Assembly: GCF_051062515.1 (NCBI RefSeq)
Contig: NZ_JAMXEK010000017.1
Source of the DNA: Aliarcobacter sp017996075
Lineage (GTDB): Bacteria; Campylobacterota; Campylobacteria; Campylobacterales; Arcobacteraceae
Length of the DNA stretch: 7,565 nt
Reading direction: 5' to 3' (one strand)
Within the stretch, counting starts at the first letter, position 1. Every line of letters begins with the position of its first letter. This document shows positions 1 to 6,650 of the stretch, in pieces. The translations under genes and the position numbers were made by a program. The notes under the pieces were generated by a model. It did no database searches and was not told the DNA's origin. It was given only the letters and a program-made list of their open reading frames with translations.

Positions 1-1124
1 AAAGAGTATAATCCTAAAAAAAATCCAATTGTTAGATATATAAAAAATATAGCTTCATAGTTTAAAAATGTAAATATAATACCTAAAATAATTGGAGCTA
101 TAAAGCTTCCAGCACCATAAGCAAAAAGTAAAGCTCGACTAATCTCAACCATATCTTTATTTTCATCTAAAACATCATTTGCTCTTGCAAGACTAAGTGG
201 ATAAATAGCAAATATAGTCACTCCTAAAAGTAGCGCCAAAATATAGTAGTAACTATTTAATTCAGGAACTATTATAAAAAGAAGAGAGACAAAAGCTATA
301 AAAAATCCACAAAAAGCAATCAACTTTCTTCTTCCATATTTATCTGATAATTTTCCAATAGGCCACTGAGAAACTAATCCACCAATCAAAGTTAAAGACA
401 TAAATATTGATAAAATAGTTGTTGAATCAAATTTATGCAGTATAGTCAAAGGTAGCATTGTAAAAAAACTTCCAACAAAAAATCCACCTATAAAACTTCC
501 TGTAAGTGCCAAAGGAACTATAGAGTATAGTTTTGGAAAACTATACTGTTCAAAAGGTTTTAAAATTGGCTCTTTTATCTTTGTCATAGCAATAGTAATT
601 AAAGAAAAAAGTACCAACACAGAACCAACTGTAAATACAAAAAATTCAGAATCTTTTGGAATAGTTAAAAATAGTTGCCCTAAAGCAGTTGAAAGATAAA
701 AAATTATTGTATAAATAGCCAAAATCTGACCTCTTTGAGAGTTTGAACTCTTTTCATTTAACCAACTTTCAACAATTATTAAAAGAGCATAAAATGAGAA
801 ACCAGAAATAAGCCTTAGAAATCCCCAAAAAAATTCATTTAAATATATAGAGTGAAGTAAAAAAGCAATTACCATTAAAGCAGCAAAAGATGAAAAACTT
901 CTAATATGTCCAATAGTTGATATTATTTTTTGGCTAAAAATTGATGATGCGATTGCTCCTAAAAAAAATGCTGAATTTATTAAACCTATTGAAAAACTAG
1001 ATGCTCCAGCTTGTTTTAAATAAACACCTATATAAGTTATCATAATTCCATAACCTATTGCTAAAAATGTGATACTTAAAAAAAGTGATGATATTGGCAA
1101 GATATAAGTTTTTAAGTTTTTCAT
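1..1124 (-). CDS. MFS transporter, YcaD-like, partial at the left edge
   Basis: This is an inner-membrane major facilitator superfamily carrier, likely a secondary transporter or exporter of unknown substrate. I translated 374 codons from the ATG at 1124-1122 with no stop before the window edge; E. coli YcaD has about 382 residues, so little is missing. Hydrophobic segments recur along the whole length. Two blocks match my recollection of YcaD: residues about 104-152, with IIVESWL and RGQILAIYTIIY ending in LGQ, and residues 252-267 with SQWPIGKLSDKYGRRK, the MFS motif-A loop between TM8 and TM9. The start is supported by GAAGG at 1135-1131, six bases upstream. It begins 15 bases after the BCCT remnant stops, so the two were probably one operon; loss of the BCCT 5' half may have removed its promoter. 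Family assignment is firm, substrate unknown. Confidence 0.88.
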   Translation of the reverse strand, partial: MKNLKTYILPISSLFLSITFLAIGYGIMITYIGVYLKQAGASSFSIGLINSAFFLGAIASSIFSQKIISTIGHIRSFSSFAALMVIAFLLHSIYLNEFFWGFLRLISGFSFYALLIIVESWLNEKSSNSQRGQILAIYTIIFYLSTALGQLFLTIPKDSEFFVFTVGSVLVLFSLITIAMTKIKEPILKPFEQYSFPKLYSIVPLALTGSFIGGFFVGSFFTMLPLTILHKFDSTTILSIFMSLTLIGGLVSQWPIGKLSDKYGRRKLIAFCGFFIAFVSLLFIIVPELNSYYYILALLLGVTIFAIYPLSLARANDVLDENKDMVEISRALLFAYGAGSFIAPIILGIIFTFLNYEAIFFIYLTIGFFLGLYS

Positions 1125-1139
1125 ATAAATCCTTCATTT

Positions 1140-2260
1140 TTATTTGTTTGTTCTTGAATCATTTAATAACTCATCATGTTCACTCATATCCCAAGGTAAA
1201 GTTCCAGGTGATGTGTGAACAAATCTTAAGTATTTTTCAAATTGAGTTATTATGTCATTTATTATTGTATTCTCATCATAACCATATAAATCATAGTATA
1301 AACCACCTCTTTTTAGAAAAACCTCTGCATTGTAATAATATTTTTGTTTTTTTTGATCTATTTTTTGTTCTACAAAATCAGGAAGCTCATACTCTCTTAA
1401 TCTAACCTCATATGTAAACTTAATATCATCATTTTTAAATATCACACTGCTAGCTCTTATATACTCCTCATCATATTCAATTTTACAATTCCAATCTTTG
1501 TTTTCAAGCTCTTTTTCAATCTCTTTCATACTTTTATAGACATTATTTTTTATAAAATCAACAACTAAATCTTTTGTTGGGAAATTTATGAGTGTATTTA
1601 GTTTTTCTCTCCAATCACTTTGTTTCTCATCTGAATACATACTTAAACTTATGCTATGATTTAAACTTGCTACTCTGTGACTCTCTATTACTAAAGCTCT
1701 CCAAACTCCAATAGCTGCTATTAACATAATAATTGCAAAAGGCAAAGCACTTGTAATGGATGCAGTTTGTAAAGCACTCAATCCCCCAGCTAAAAGTAGA
1801 ACAGATGCTATAACCCCTTGAATTACAACCCAAAAAACTCTTTGCCAAATTGGAGTATATGTTGCCCCTCCAGATGCAAGTGAATCAACAACTAAAGATC
1901 CTGAATCAGCTGAAGTTACAAAAAAAGTGATGATTAAAATTACAGTTATAAAAGATACTATTTGAGTAAATGGTAATCTTTCATAAAGTTTAAAAAGTGC
2001 TATTGCTTTATCGGTTTGAACCTCTTTTATAAGCTCTTCATATCCTTGAACCATAACCATATGTAAAGCTGTATCTCCAAATACACTAAACCATAAAAAT
2101 GTAAACAAAGTTGGAACTAACATAACTCCAACTACAAACTGTCTAATAGTTCTACCACGACTAATTTTGGCAATAAACAATCCAACAAATGGAGCCCAAG
2201 CAATTGTCCAACCAAAGATAAATAAAGTCCAATTACCCATCCAATTGATAAATATGAATA
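1140..2260 (-). pseudogene. BCCT-family (BetT-like) carrier, 5'-truncated remnant
   Basis: BCCT carriers import betaine, choline or carnitine for osmoprotection. The recognisable part starts in the family signature region: NWTLFIFGWTIAWAPFVG followed by LFIAKISRGRTIRQFV. Further helices follow, with TSADSGSLVVDSLASGG, then a cytoplasmic tail of about 150 residues (WREKLNTLINFP, KYYYNAEVFLKRGG, INDIITQFEKYLRFVH) like the regulatory tail of BetT. Intact BetT proteins have roughly 650-680 residues, so about 300 N-terminal residues, including the first several transmembrane helices, are absent. Family-like sequence (FINWMG) continues upstream of the first ATG (2240-2238) to about 2250, and at 2261 the DNA becomes the plus-strand repeat. 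The ATG at 2240 is therefore an internal methionine, not a real start. A working transporter is very unlikely. The stop is TTA at 1140-1142 on the plus strand. Confidence 0.87.
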
Positions 2261-2410
2261 TTCTATAAAAATTCTTTTAATTCATCATTAAAAATTGAAA
2301 CTATTGTGTATGAACAAGAAAAATGGATTTTTGAATATAATAAATCTATATTAGAAAGCAAAAAAATGTCTATCAAAAAAGCCTTAGAAAATTATACTAA
2401 GAATAACTAA
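2261..2410 (+). pseudogene. 3' fragment of the 629-aa gene
   Basis: These are the last 49 codons (F581-N629) and the TAA of the large gene found complete at 2796-4685, identical in nucleotide sequence to 4536-4685. Reading the same frame upstream gives a TGA at 2255-2257, and no start codon with a ribosome binding site precedes it, so it is a dead remnant. It marks where a second, tandem copy of the unit has been cut off and joined to the BCCT gene. Confidence 0.9.
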
Positions 2411-2441
2411 AATTCATAGCAAAAAAAAGTTAAGTAGCTAG

Positions 2442-2473
2442 AATACTCTTACAAAATCAAATACAAGGGTATT
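2442..2473 (+). promoter_or_regulatory. Hairpin covering the ribosome binding site of the small gene, copy A
   Basis: AATACTCTT at 2442-2450 pairs with AAGGGTATT at 2465-2473: nine pairs including one G.U, with a 14-base loop. The right arm contains the AAGGG ribosome binding site of the GTG start at 2477, so the folded RNA would hide that site. A role in translational control is inference. It could instead be a DNA-level inverted repeat used by a recombinase. Confidence 0.5.
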
Positions 2474-2476
2474 AAA

Positions 2477-2734
2477 GTGTTAATTGAAAATACTAATCTA
2501 AAAGAAAATATTGAGCAATTAGAAAATATATTAATGGAATTAAAAGAGAGTGATGAGCTTGAACTTATAATTGAAATAAAATATTATAATTTATCAAACA
2601 ACAAATACTTACATCTATCATCACTACCTCTTGACACACCAAAAGGTACAATAAAAATATATGAAGAAATAGTAATTTTTGACAACAACAAATACTATTT
2701 CTATCTCTTTGAAGCTAACCAAAGAGATGATTAA
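2477..2734 (+). CDS. Acidic 85-aa protein of unknown function, copy A
   Basis: I do not recognise a family. The start is GTG at 2477, with AAGGG at 2465-2469 seven bases upstream. Residues 5-30 (NLKENIEQLENILMELKESD then ELEL) look like an amphipathic or coiled-coil helix. The rest alternates hydrophobic and polar residues as in beta strands (ELIIEI, KYLHLSSLPL, GTIKIYEEIVIF, KYYFYLFEA). By my count there are 17 Asp/Glu against 8 Lys/Arg, net charge about -9. There is no membrane segment or signal peptide. Compared with the copy at 4752, five of nine substitutions are synonymous (L8, L19, L22, L30, P51), four change residues (K43R, S48A, Y62D, D85N), and the indel keeps the frame, all of which supports real coding. 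Its TAA overlaps the next ATG (TAATG). An antitoxin, immunity or adaptor role fits size and charge but is not shown. Confidence 0.8.
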   Translation: MLIENTNLKENIEQLENILMELKESDELELIIEIKYYNLSNNKYLHLSSLPLDTPKGTIKIYEEIVIFDNNKYYFYLFEANQRDD

Positions 2735-2799
2735 TGTATGAAGTTTTAAAAGATAATAAAAGTAGCAAAAAAAATGCTGATAAAAAGGCAAAAGAATGA
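2734..2799 (+). CDS. 21-aa coupling ORF or gene remnant
   Basis: An ATG at 2734 overlaps the TAA of the 85-aa gene as TAATG, and the TGA at 2797-2799 overlaps the ATG of the 629-aa gene as ATGA. The product is 21 residues, MYEVLKDNKSS followed by a Lys-rich end (KKNADKKAKE). The chain of overlaps means ribosomes leaving the small gene could pass through it to the large one. A 21-nt stretch (2741-2761) is identical to 4378-4398 inside the 629-aa gene in the same reading frame (both give VLKDNK), so it may be a scar from an internal deletion or recombination rather than an evolved peptide. No function is claimed. Confidence 0.4.
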   Translation: MYEVLKDNKSSKKNADKKAKE

Positions 2800-4685
2800 T
2801 AAATGAGAACAATGCAATTAACGATAAAGATATTTTTAATAAAAAATTATCCACTTTAGTAGAAGTGTTTAAATATCTAGGCAATAACCGAAATACTAAA
2901 GAAATAATAATTGATGATAAATATTTTTTAATTTATTTAAATATTATTGATAAACTAAAAGGTTTTAATTATGAAAGAGCCATATCTGAATTATCCACTT
3001 TTAAAATAAAAAATGATTTAAAATTTCTTTTTATAACTTTTGAATACTTACCTACAATAAATTATATAAGTATTGAAGATTTGTTTAATAGATATAATTT
3101 AGCGGGAAAAAGAAAAATCTATAAGCGGGGTAAAGATTATTTTAATGATAATATACAAAAGGCTTTTTCATTTTTTACAACAACTAATAAAAACTTTAAA
3201 AGTGATTTATCTACATACTTAGAATATAATTATCAAGACAAAACAAAAACAAAAACTGATAAAATACTTGAATTTACAGTAGATTATGAATCATTGTTTA
3301 TTATTGATATAATAAAAGATTTAAAAAATAGCTTAGATAAAGATGATTATATAAATGATTTTATTAAATCCAAACAGATTACCGACACAACGACAATTAA
3401 TCTACTAAGTAGCACTTATGACTTAGTATTTAGAAATATAAATGATGTATATGTTAAAAACACAAGACAAGAAACTGTAAATATTAATCATAAAGAGAAA
3501 AAATCTATCGAAGATATATCATACACAAATAATATAGAATCTATAAATAGTGAGATGATAGATAATAATATTATAGAAAGTAATACAAACTCAAATACTT
3601 ATAAAAAAGTTATTAATCCCTTTATTATACCAAAAATAAAAAGAGAAGATAAATATATAATTTGCGACAAAGTGGCATACTACAATATAAATATGTTTGA
3701 TGATGAAATTAAAAAGACTATTTATGACATATCGCCAAAAGCAAGTAACTACTCTTTGCCATATAATAAAAATAAAATCTTACTTCAAAAACTAGCACTA
3801 GATGAAATAAAAGATTATGCAAAAGACTTAATAAAAGATTTAGAAAATAACAATAGAGATATAAATTATAATGGATTTTCAAGAATATATGATATACATA
3901 AAAATTGGAGTAATTTCGAGAGTGCCTTTTCAATAGATTATAGAGATTTTATTAATAGCAAAGCAATTAAGGAAAAAGATTATTTTGAAATTATATTAGA
4001 GTACAAAAAAGGTACTGCAACTAGAGATTATTTAGATTTGTTTTTAGCAGAACAAAAAAACAAATATAGCGAAATTCTACATGATGATGAATTTGAAGCA
4101 ATAGTGGATAATGCACTTTATGAATGGGAAAGAGATATTAATACTGTTTATATATCATCACCTAACAATAATATTAACTTTTTTAAAGGTGTACCAAGTG
4201 CACCCGTTTTTAGTCCTGATGAAATAAAATCATTTATACCTGAACATATATGGATTGAAAATAAAATTTCACTTGATGTAAATATTGATAAAAACACATT
4301 TGATAAGATTCAAACATTAAAAGAGTATTATCAAGTGTTTTTAAAAACAAATATCAAAGATTCATATAGCTTATTAAAAGTTTTAAAAGATAATAAAAAT
4401 GTAGAATTGAAATTATTTTGGTTTAATATATTCTCACGATTTGAAAAATCACTTAATGATATTGATGTTGAAACAATAAAAGGTTTTGACATTTTTATAG
4501 ATATTGCGAGAAAAAGAACAAGTGAACTAAATGATTTCTATAAAAATTCTTTTAATTCATCATTAAAAATTGAAACTATTGTGTATGAACAAGAAAAATG
4601 GATTTTTGAATATAATAAATCTATATTAGAAAGCAAAAAAATGTCTATCAAAAAAGCCTTAGAAAATTATACTAAGAATAACTAA
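2796..4685 (+). CDS. 629-aa two-domain protein of unknown function
   Basis: I do not recognise a family. The ATG at 2796 has AAAGG at 2784-2788 as ribosome binding site, and the start overlaps the preceding TGA (ATGA). No signal peptide or membrane helix is visible, so it is probably cytoplasmic. Residues 1-220 form a mostly helical Lys/Asn/Asp-rich region. About 222-272 is a low-complexity Asn/Ser/Ile/Glu linker (NNIESINSEMIDNNIIESNT). About 273-629 is a second region with aromatic-rich blocks such as YEWERDIN (442-449), KGVPSAPVFSPDEIKSF (464-480), PEHIWIENK (482-490), FWFNIFSRFEKS (541-552) and EKWIFEYNKS (600-609). I found no Walker A, HNH, DDE set, or tyrosine-recombinase RxxxHxLR pattern. 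The small acidic gene follows after 66 nt, and the last 49 codons are duplicated at 2261. A DNA-transaction protein or an effector partnered by the small protein are both possible; neither is demonstrated. Confidence 0.85.
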   Translation: MINENNAINDKDIFNKKLSTLVEVFKYLGNNRNTKEIIIDDKYFLIYLNIIDKLKGFNYERAISELSTFKIKNDLKFLFITFEYLPTINYISIEDLFNRYNLAGKRKIYKRGKDYFNDNIQKAFSFFTTTNKNFKSDLSTYLEYNYQDKTKTKTDKILEFTVDYESLFIIDIIKDLKNSLDKDDYINDFIKSKQITDTTTINLLSSTYDLVFRNINDVYVKNTRQETVNINHKEKKSIEDISYTNNIESINSEMIDNNIIESNTNSNTYKKVINPFIIPKIKREDKYIICDKVAYYNINMFDDEIKKTIYDISPKASNYSLPYNKNKILLQKLALDEIKDYAKDLIKDLENNNRDINYNGFSRIYDIHKNWSNFESAFSIDYRDFINSKAIKEKDYFEIILEYKKGTATRDYLDLFLAEQKNKYSEILHDDEFEAIVDNALYEWERDINTVYISSPNNNINFFKGVPSAPVFSPDEIKSFIPEHIWIENKISLDVNIDKNTFDKIQTLKEYYQVFLKTNIKDSYSLLKVLKDNKNVELKLFWFNIFSRFEKSLNDIDVETIKGFDIFIDIARKRTSELNDFYKNSFNSSLKIETIVYEQEKWIFEYNKSILESKKMSIKKALENYTKNN

Positions 4686-4716
4686 AATTCATAGCAAAAA
4701 AAAGTTAAGTAGCTAG

Positions 4717-4748
4717 AATACTCTTACAAAATCAAATACAAGGGTATT
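4717..4748 (+). promoter_or_regulatory. Hairpin covering the ribosome binding site of the small gene, copy B
   Basis: It is identical to the copy A hairpin: AATACTCTT at 4717-4725 and AAGGGTATT at 4740-4748, with a 14-base loop, enclosing the AAGGG site of the GTG at 4752. It sits between the 629-aa stop (4683-4685) and the small gene. There is no U-run after it, so it does not look like an intrinsic terminator. Translational control of the small gene is inference. Confidence 0.5.
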
Positions 4749-4751
4749 AAA

Positions 4752-5006
4752 GTGTTAATTGAAAATACTAATTTAAAAGAAAATATTGAGCAATTAGAAA
4801 ATATACTAATGGAACTAAAAGAGAGTGATGAGCTTGAACTCATAATTGAAATAAATTATAATTTATCAAACAACAGATACTTACATCTAGCATCACTACC
4901 CCTTGACACACCAAAAGGTACAATAAAAATAGATGAAGAAATAGTAATTTTTGACAACAACAAATACTATTTCTATCTCTTTGAAGCTAACCAAAGAGAT
5001 AATTAA
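4752..5006 (+). CDS. Acidic 84-aa protein of unknown function, copy B
   Basis: A near-duplicate of the 85-aa protein at 2477, and likewise unrecognised. It starts with GTG at 4752 behind the AAGGG site and the same hairpin. It lacks one tyrosine codon (NYNLS against KYYNLS) and has R for K43, A for S48, D for Y62 and N for the final D, numbered on copy A. The predicted N-terminal helix (residues 5-30) is fully conserved; all changes fall in the C-terminal beta-like part. It lies 66 nt downstream of the complete 629-aa gene and is probably co-transcribed with it. The following DNA is the IS21 remnant in opposite orientation, with only four bases between the two stops, so any gene that originally followed (in copy A a TAATG leads into another ORF) has been lost. 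Confidence 0.8.
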   Translation: MLIENTNLKENIEQLENILMELKESDELELIIEINYNLSNNRYLHLASLPLDTPKGTIKIDEEIVIFDNNKYYFYLFEANQRDN

Positions 5007-5010
5007 TGAT

Positions 5011-6462
5011 TTATCTTTTAGTTCTACTTAAACCATTTTGTAATGCATATTGAAGTGCTAAATCTAACTCTTTTTTTCCATATATTTTTGACATAGATAA
5101 AACAGCATTTAGTTTATTATAGACATTTGGTGGATGTTTTACACTCTTTAGTTCTTTTTTTACCCAATAAACTGTATTTACTCCTATATTATTTGCCCAA
5201 TTTAAAAAGCTTCCTGGATTTGTTTTTAGAGTTTGATATTGATGTGATTTTGGCATATGTTCAACTTTTGTGGAATTTGATCCTGCAAAGTGTAGTTTGG
5301 GATGTGTTGCTATTAAATTATCTTTATAATAAATCTCAACAGATGAGCTTGAGTATCTAAGTTGAACTTTTTTTGATAAATATTCAAATGGAACAGAGTA
5401 TTCACAATTATCTAAGCTTATATGATATCCAACATTTACAGTAGCTTCTTTATGCTCTTTATAAATATATCTTTGTTTTGTAAGTGATTGTAAATTTGGA
5501 AGATCTAATTCATTAAAAAGTTCTAATCTACTTTTATTAAATCTTTTTACAATTTTTGCGTTATATTTATCTAATAAAGGTGAAATGGCATCATTTAATT
5601 CATCAATTGAAAAAAATCTTTGGTACCTAATGGTTGCTAATATCCATCTTTGAATAGCTTGAACTCCTTGTTCTACTTTTGCTTTATCTTTGGGTTTGTA
5701 TGGACGTGCTGGTTCTATTACCATATTATAATATTTTGAAAATGCGGCATAACTTTCATTTAATACAATCCCATCTTTTTTTGAGTGTTTTATAACAGCA
5801 CTTTTTAAATTATCACAAACAATTACTCTTGGGCATCCTTGAAAAAACTCTAAAGCTTTTACATTAGAGTTTATGAAATCTTTTTGTTTTTGTGAATATG
5901 AAGCATCTACAAAGGTATATCCACTAGCTCCAAGAACTGCTACAAATATTTCTGCTTTTACAATCTCACCTGTTTTTTTATTTACAATAGGAACAGTAAC
6001 TCCACTATAATCAATAAACATCTTCTCTGCTACAAGATGAATCTGTTTCATTGAAGGATTTATTGTATTTAGGTATCTTTTATAATGTTCTCTAAATTGA
6101 GTATAACTATAATATCCATTTGGATTTGACTCTTTATACTCTTCATGAAGCAAAGCTAAGGTTACACCCGTTTTTTTACGCTTTTTTAATTCATTATGCA
6201 AGTAATTACAATCTGGAAGTACTTTTTTATTATCTAGTGGTATGATATTTGAAGTTTTAGCAAAGAGAAGTTCTTCTTGTTTTTCAACACTTAATTTTAG
6301 AAAATTATCAATATCTAAATTTAAAGATTTAAACTTTTGACAATAATCTCCAACACTACTCCTAGCTATATTTAATGCACTAGAAGTCTGTCTTACTGAC
6401 AAATCTAATTTAAAATGCAGTCTTATTACCTCTGCAATTTTTTCCATTTTTATTTTCCTCAT
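5011..6462 (-). CDS. istA: IS21-family transposase IstA, C-terminus clipped
   Basis: IstA is the DDE transposase of IS21 elements and normally works with the ATPase IstB. A helix-turn-helix lies at residues about 21-44 (LSVRQTSSALNIARSSVGDY). The catalytic core is complete: D151 in MFIDYSG, D217 in VIVCDNLKSAV and E264 in KDKAKVEQGV. A beta-rich C-terminal domain (YSVPFEYLSKKVQLRY) follows. The 483 residues are close to family length, but the protein stops at ALQNGLSRTKR, just where relatives usually continue with a segment like IKSIL...GLD before overlapping istB; the TAA appears to be created at the junction. The start is ATG 6462 behind GGAG (6471-6468). M6, preceded by AGGA, is an alternative start. 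The catalytic domain looks undamaged, so it could still make protein, but istB is absent. Confidence 0.9.
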   Translation of the reverse strand: MRKIKMEKIAEVIRLHFKLDLSVRQTSSALNIARSSVGDYCQKFKSLNLDIDNFLKLSVEKQEELLFAKTSNIIPLDNKKVLPDCNYLHNELKKRKKTGVTLALLHEEYKESNPNGYYSYTQFREHYKRYLNTINPSMKQIHLVAEKMFIDYSGVTVPIVNKKTGEIVKAEIFVAVLGASGYTFVDASYSQKQKDFINSNVKALEFFQGCPRVIVCDNLKSAVIKHSKKDGIVLNESYAAFSKYYNMVIEPARPYKPKDKAKVEQGVQAIQRWILATIRYQRFFSIDELNDAISPLLDKYNAKIVKRFNKSRLELFNELDLPNLQSLTKQRYIYKEHKEATVNVGYHISLDNCEYSVPFEYLSKKVQLRYSSSSVEIYYKDNLIATHPKLHFAGSNSTKVEHMPKSHQYQTLKTNPGSFLNWANNIGVNTVYWVKKELKSVKHPPNVYNKLNAVLSMSKIYGKKELDLALQYALQNGLSRTKR

Positions 6463-6555
6463 TTCTACTCCAAAAATTTAATATTTTTGAAGTATATAAA
6501 TTTAGAAAATCCCTTTTGCTGAATTTAATCTTAATTATCGGTTTTTACCTTTTAG

Positions 6556-6650
6556 TGTCCGGTGCTACACCGTTTTACTGTCCGGTTAAACTCCGTTTTT
6601 GCGTCCGGTCTAACTCTTGCATCGTTGTCCGGTTTAGACCGATTTTTGCA
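6556..6650 (-). repeat. IS21 terminal array: four ~23-bp repeats, TGTCCGGT on the plus strand
   Basis: TGTCCGGT occurs at 6556-6563, 6579-6586 and 6626-6633, with the variant CGTCCGGT at 6602-6609; the spacings are 23, 23 and 24 bases. Each copy is followed by a similar tail (GCTACACCGTTTT, TAAACTCCGTTTT, TTAGACCGATTTT), except that the 6602 copy has a degenerate tail. The outer boundary is CA at 6649-6650, giving the 5'-TG tip typical of the family on the minus strand. The array lies between the istA start and the broken host gene, as expected for transposase-binding sites at an IS21 end. Confidence 0.85.

Larger units (their letters stand above)
2261..2736 (+). repeat. Direct repeat, copy A (partial unit: 629-aa gene 3' end plus small gene)
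   Basis: This segment matches 4536-5008. The first 237 bases (2261-2497) are identical by eye. The remainder, inside the 85-aa gene, has nine substitutions and one 3-nt indel. The match begins at 2261, exactly at codon F581 of the 629-aa gene as numbered in the other copy, and abuts the truncated BCCT gene. It ends at the TAATG that closes the small gene (2732-2736); beyond that the two copies have unrelated sequence. Confidence 0.95.
4536..5008 (+). repeat. Direct repeat, copy B (629-aa gene 3' end plus small gene)
   Basis: This is the partner of 2261-2736, offset by 2275 bases until the 3-nt deletion in the small gene. It lies in its natural position at the end of the complete 629-aa gene. 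The homology stops at TAATG (5004-5008), three bases before the stop of the oppositely oriented istA remnant, so the element boundary and the IS21 breakpoint coincide here. Confidence 0.95.
5009..6650 (-). mobile_element. IS21-family insertion sequence, 3'-truncated remnant
   Basis: An intact IS21-type element carries istA and istB between ends that begin 5'-TG and contain multiple transposase-binding repeats. Here the istA-side end is present. On the minus strand it begins TGCAAAAATCGG at 6650 and includes four ACCGGACA-type repeats. The other half is gone: the sequence changes to the repeat unit at 5008/5009, the istA C-terminus is clipped, and there is no istB and no second end. Without IstB and the other terminus it cannot transpose by itself. 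The right boundary at 6650 is where the interrupted host reading frame (ending VELS) gives way to IS sequence. Confidence 0.85.

Noticed and set aside
1085..1405. Plus-strand 106-codon ORF rich in His, Leu and Phe
   Set aside because: It overlaps the BCCT C-terminal coding region and the MFS start on the opposite strand, which have clear family similarity. It is a shadow frame.
2796..4685. Tn554 TnpB-like recombinase (similar length, small partner gene, overlapping starts)
   Set aside because: The few histidines (H232, H368, H429, H484) are not in an RxxxHxLR context and no catalytic arginine/tyrosine arrangement can be made out, so only the size and layout agree.
2247..5015. GATAAAT (2247-2253) and ATTTATC (5009-5015) as terminal inverted repeats flanking the unit
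   Set aside because: Only seven AT-rich bases. Both copies belong to the flanking genes (BCCT and istA), not to the unit, and chance is likely.
6556..6633. CRISPR-like array (four repeats at 23-24-bp spacing)
   Set aside because: The conserved part is only 8 bp and the intervening tails are related to each other rather than unique spacers. Position at the istA side identifies it as an IS21 end.
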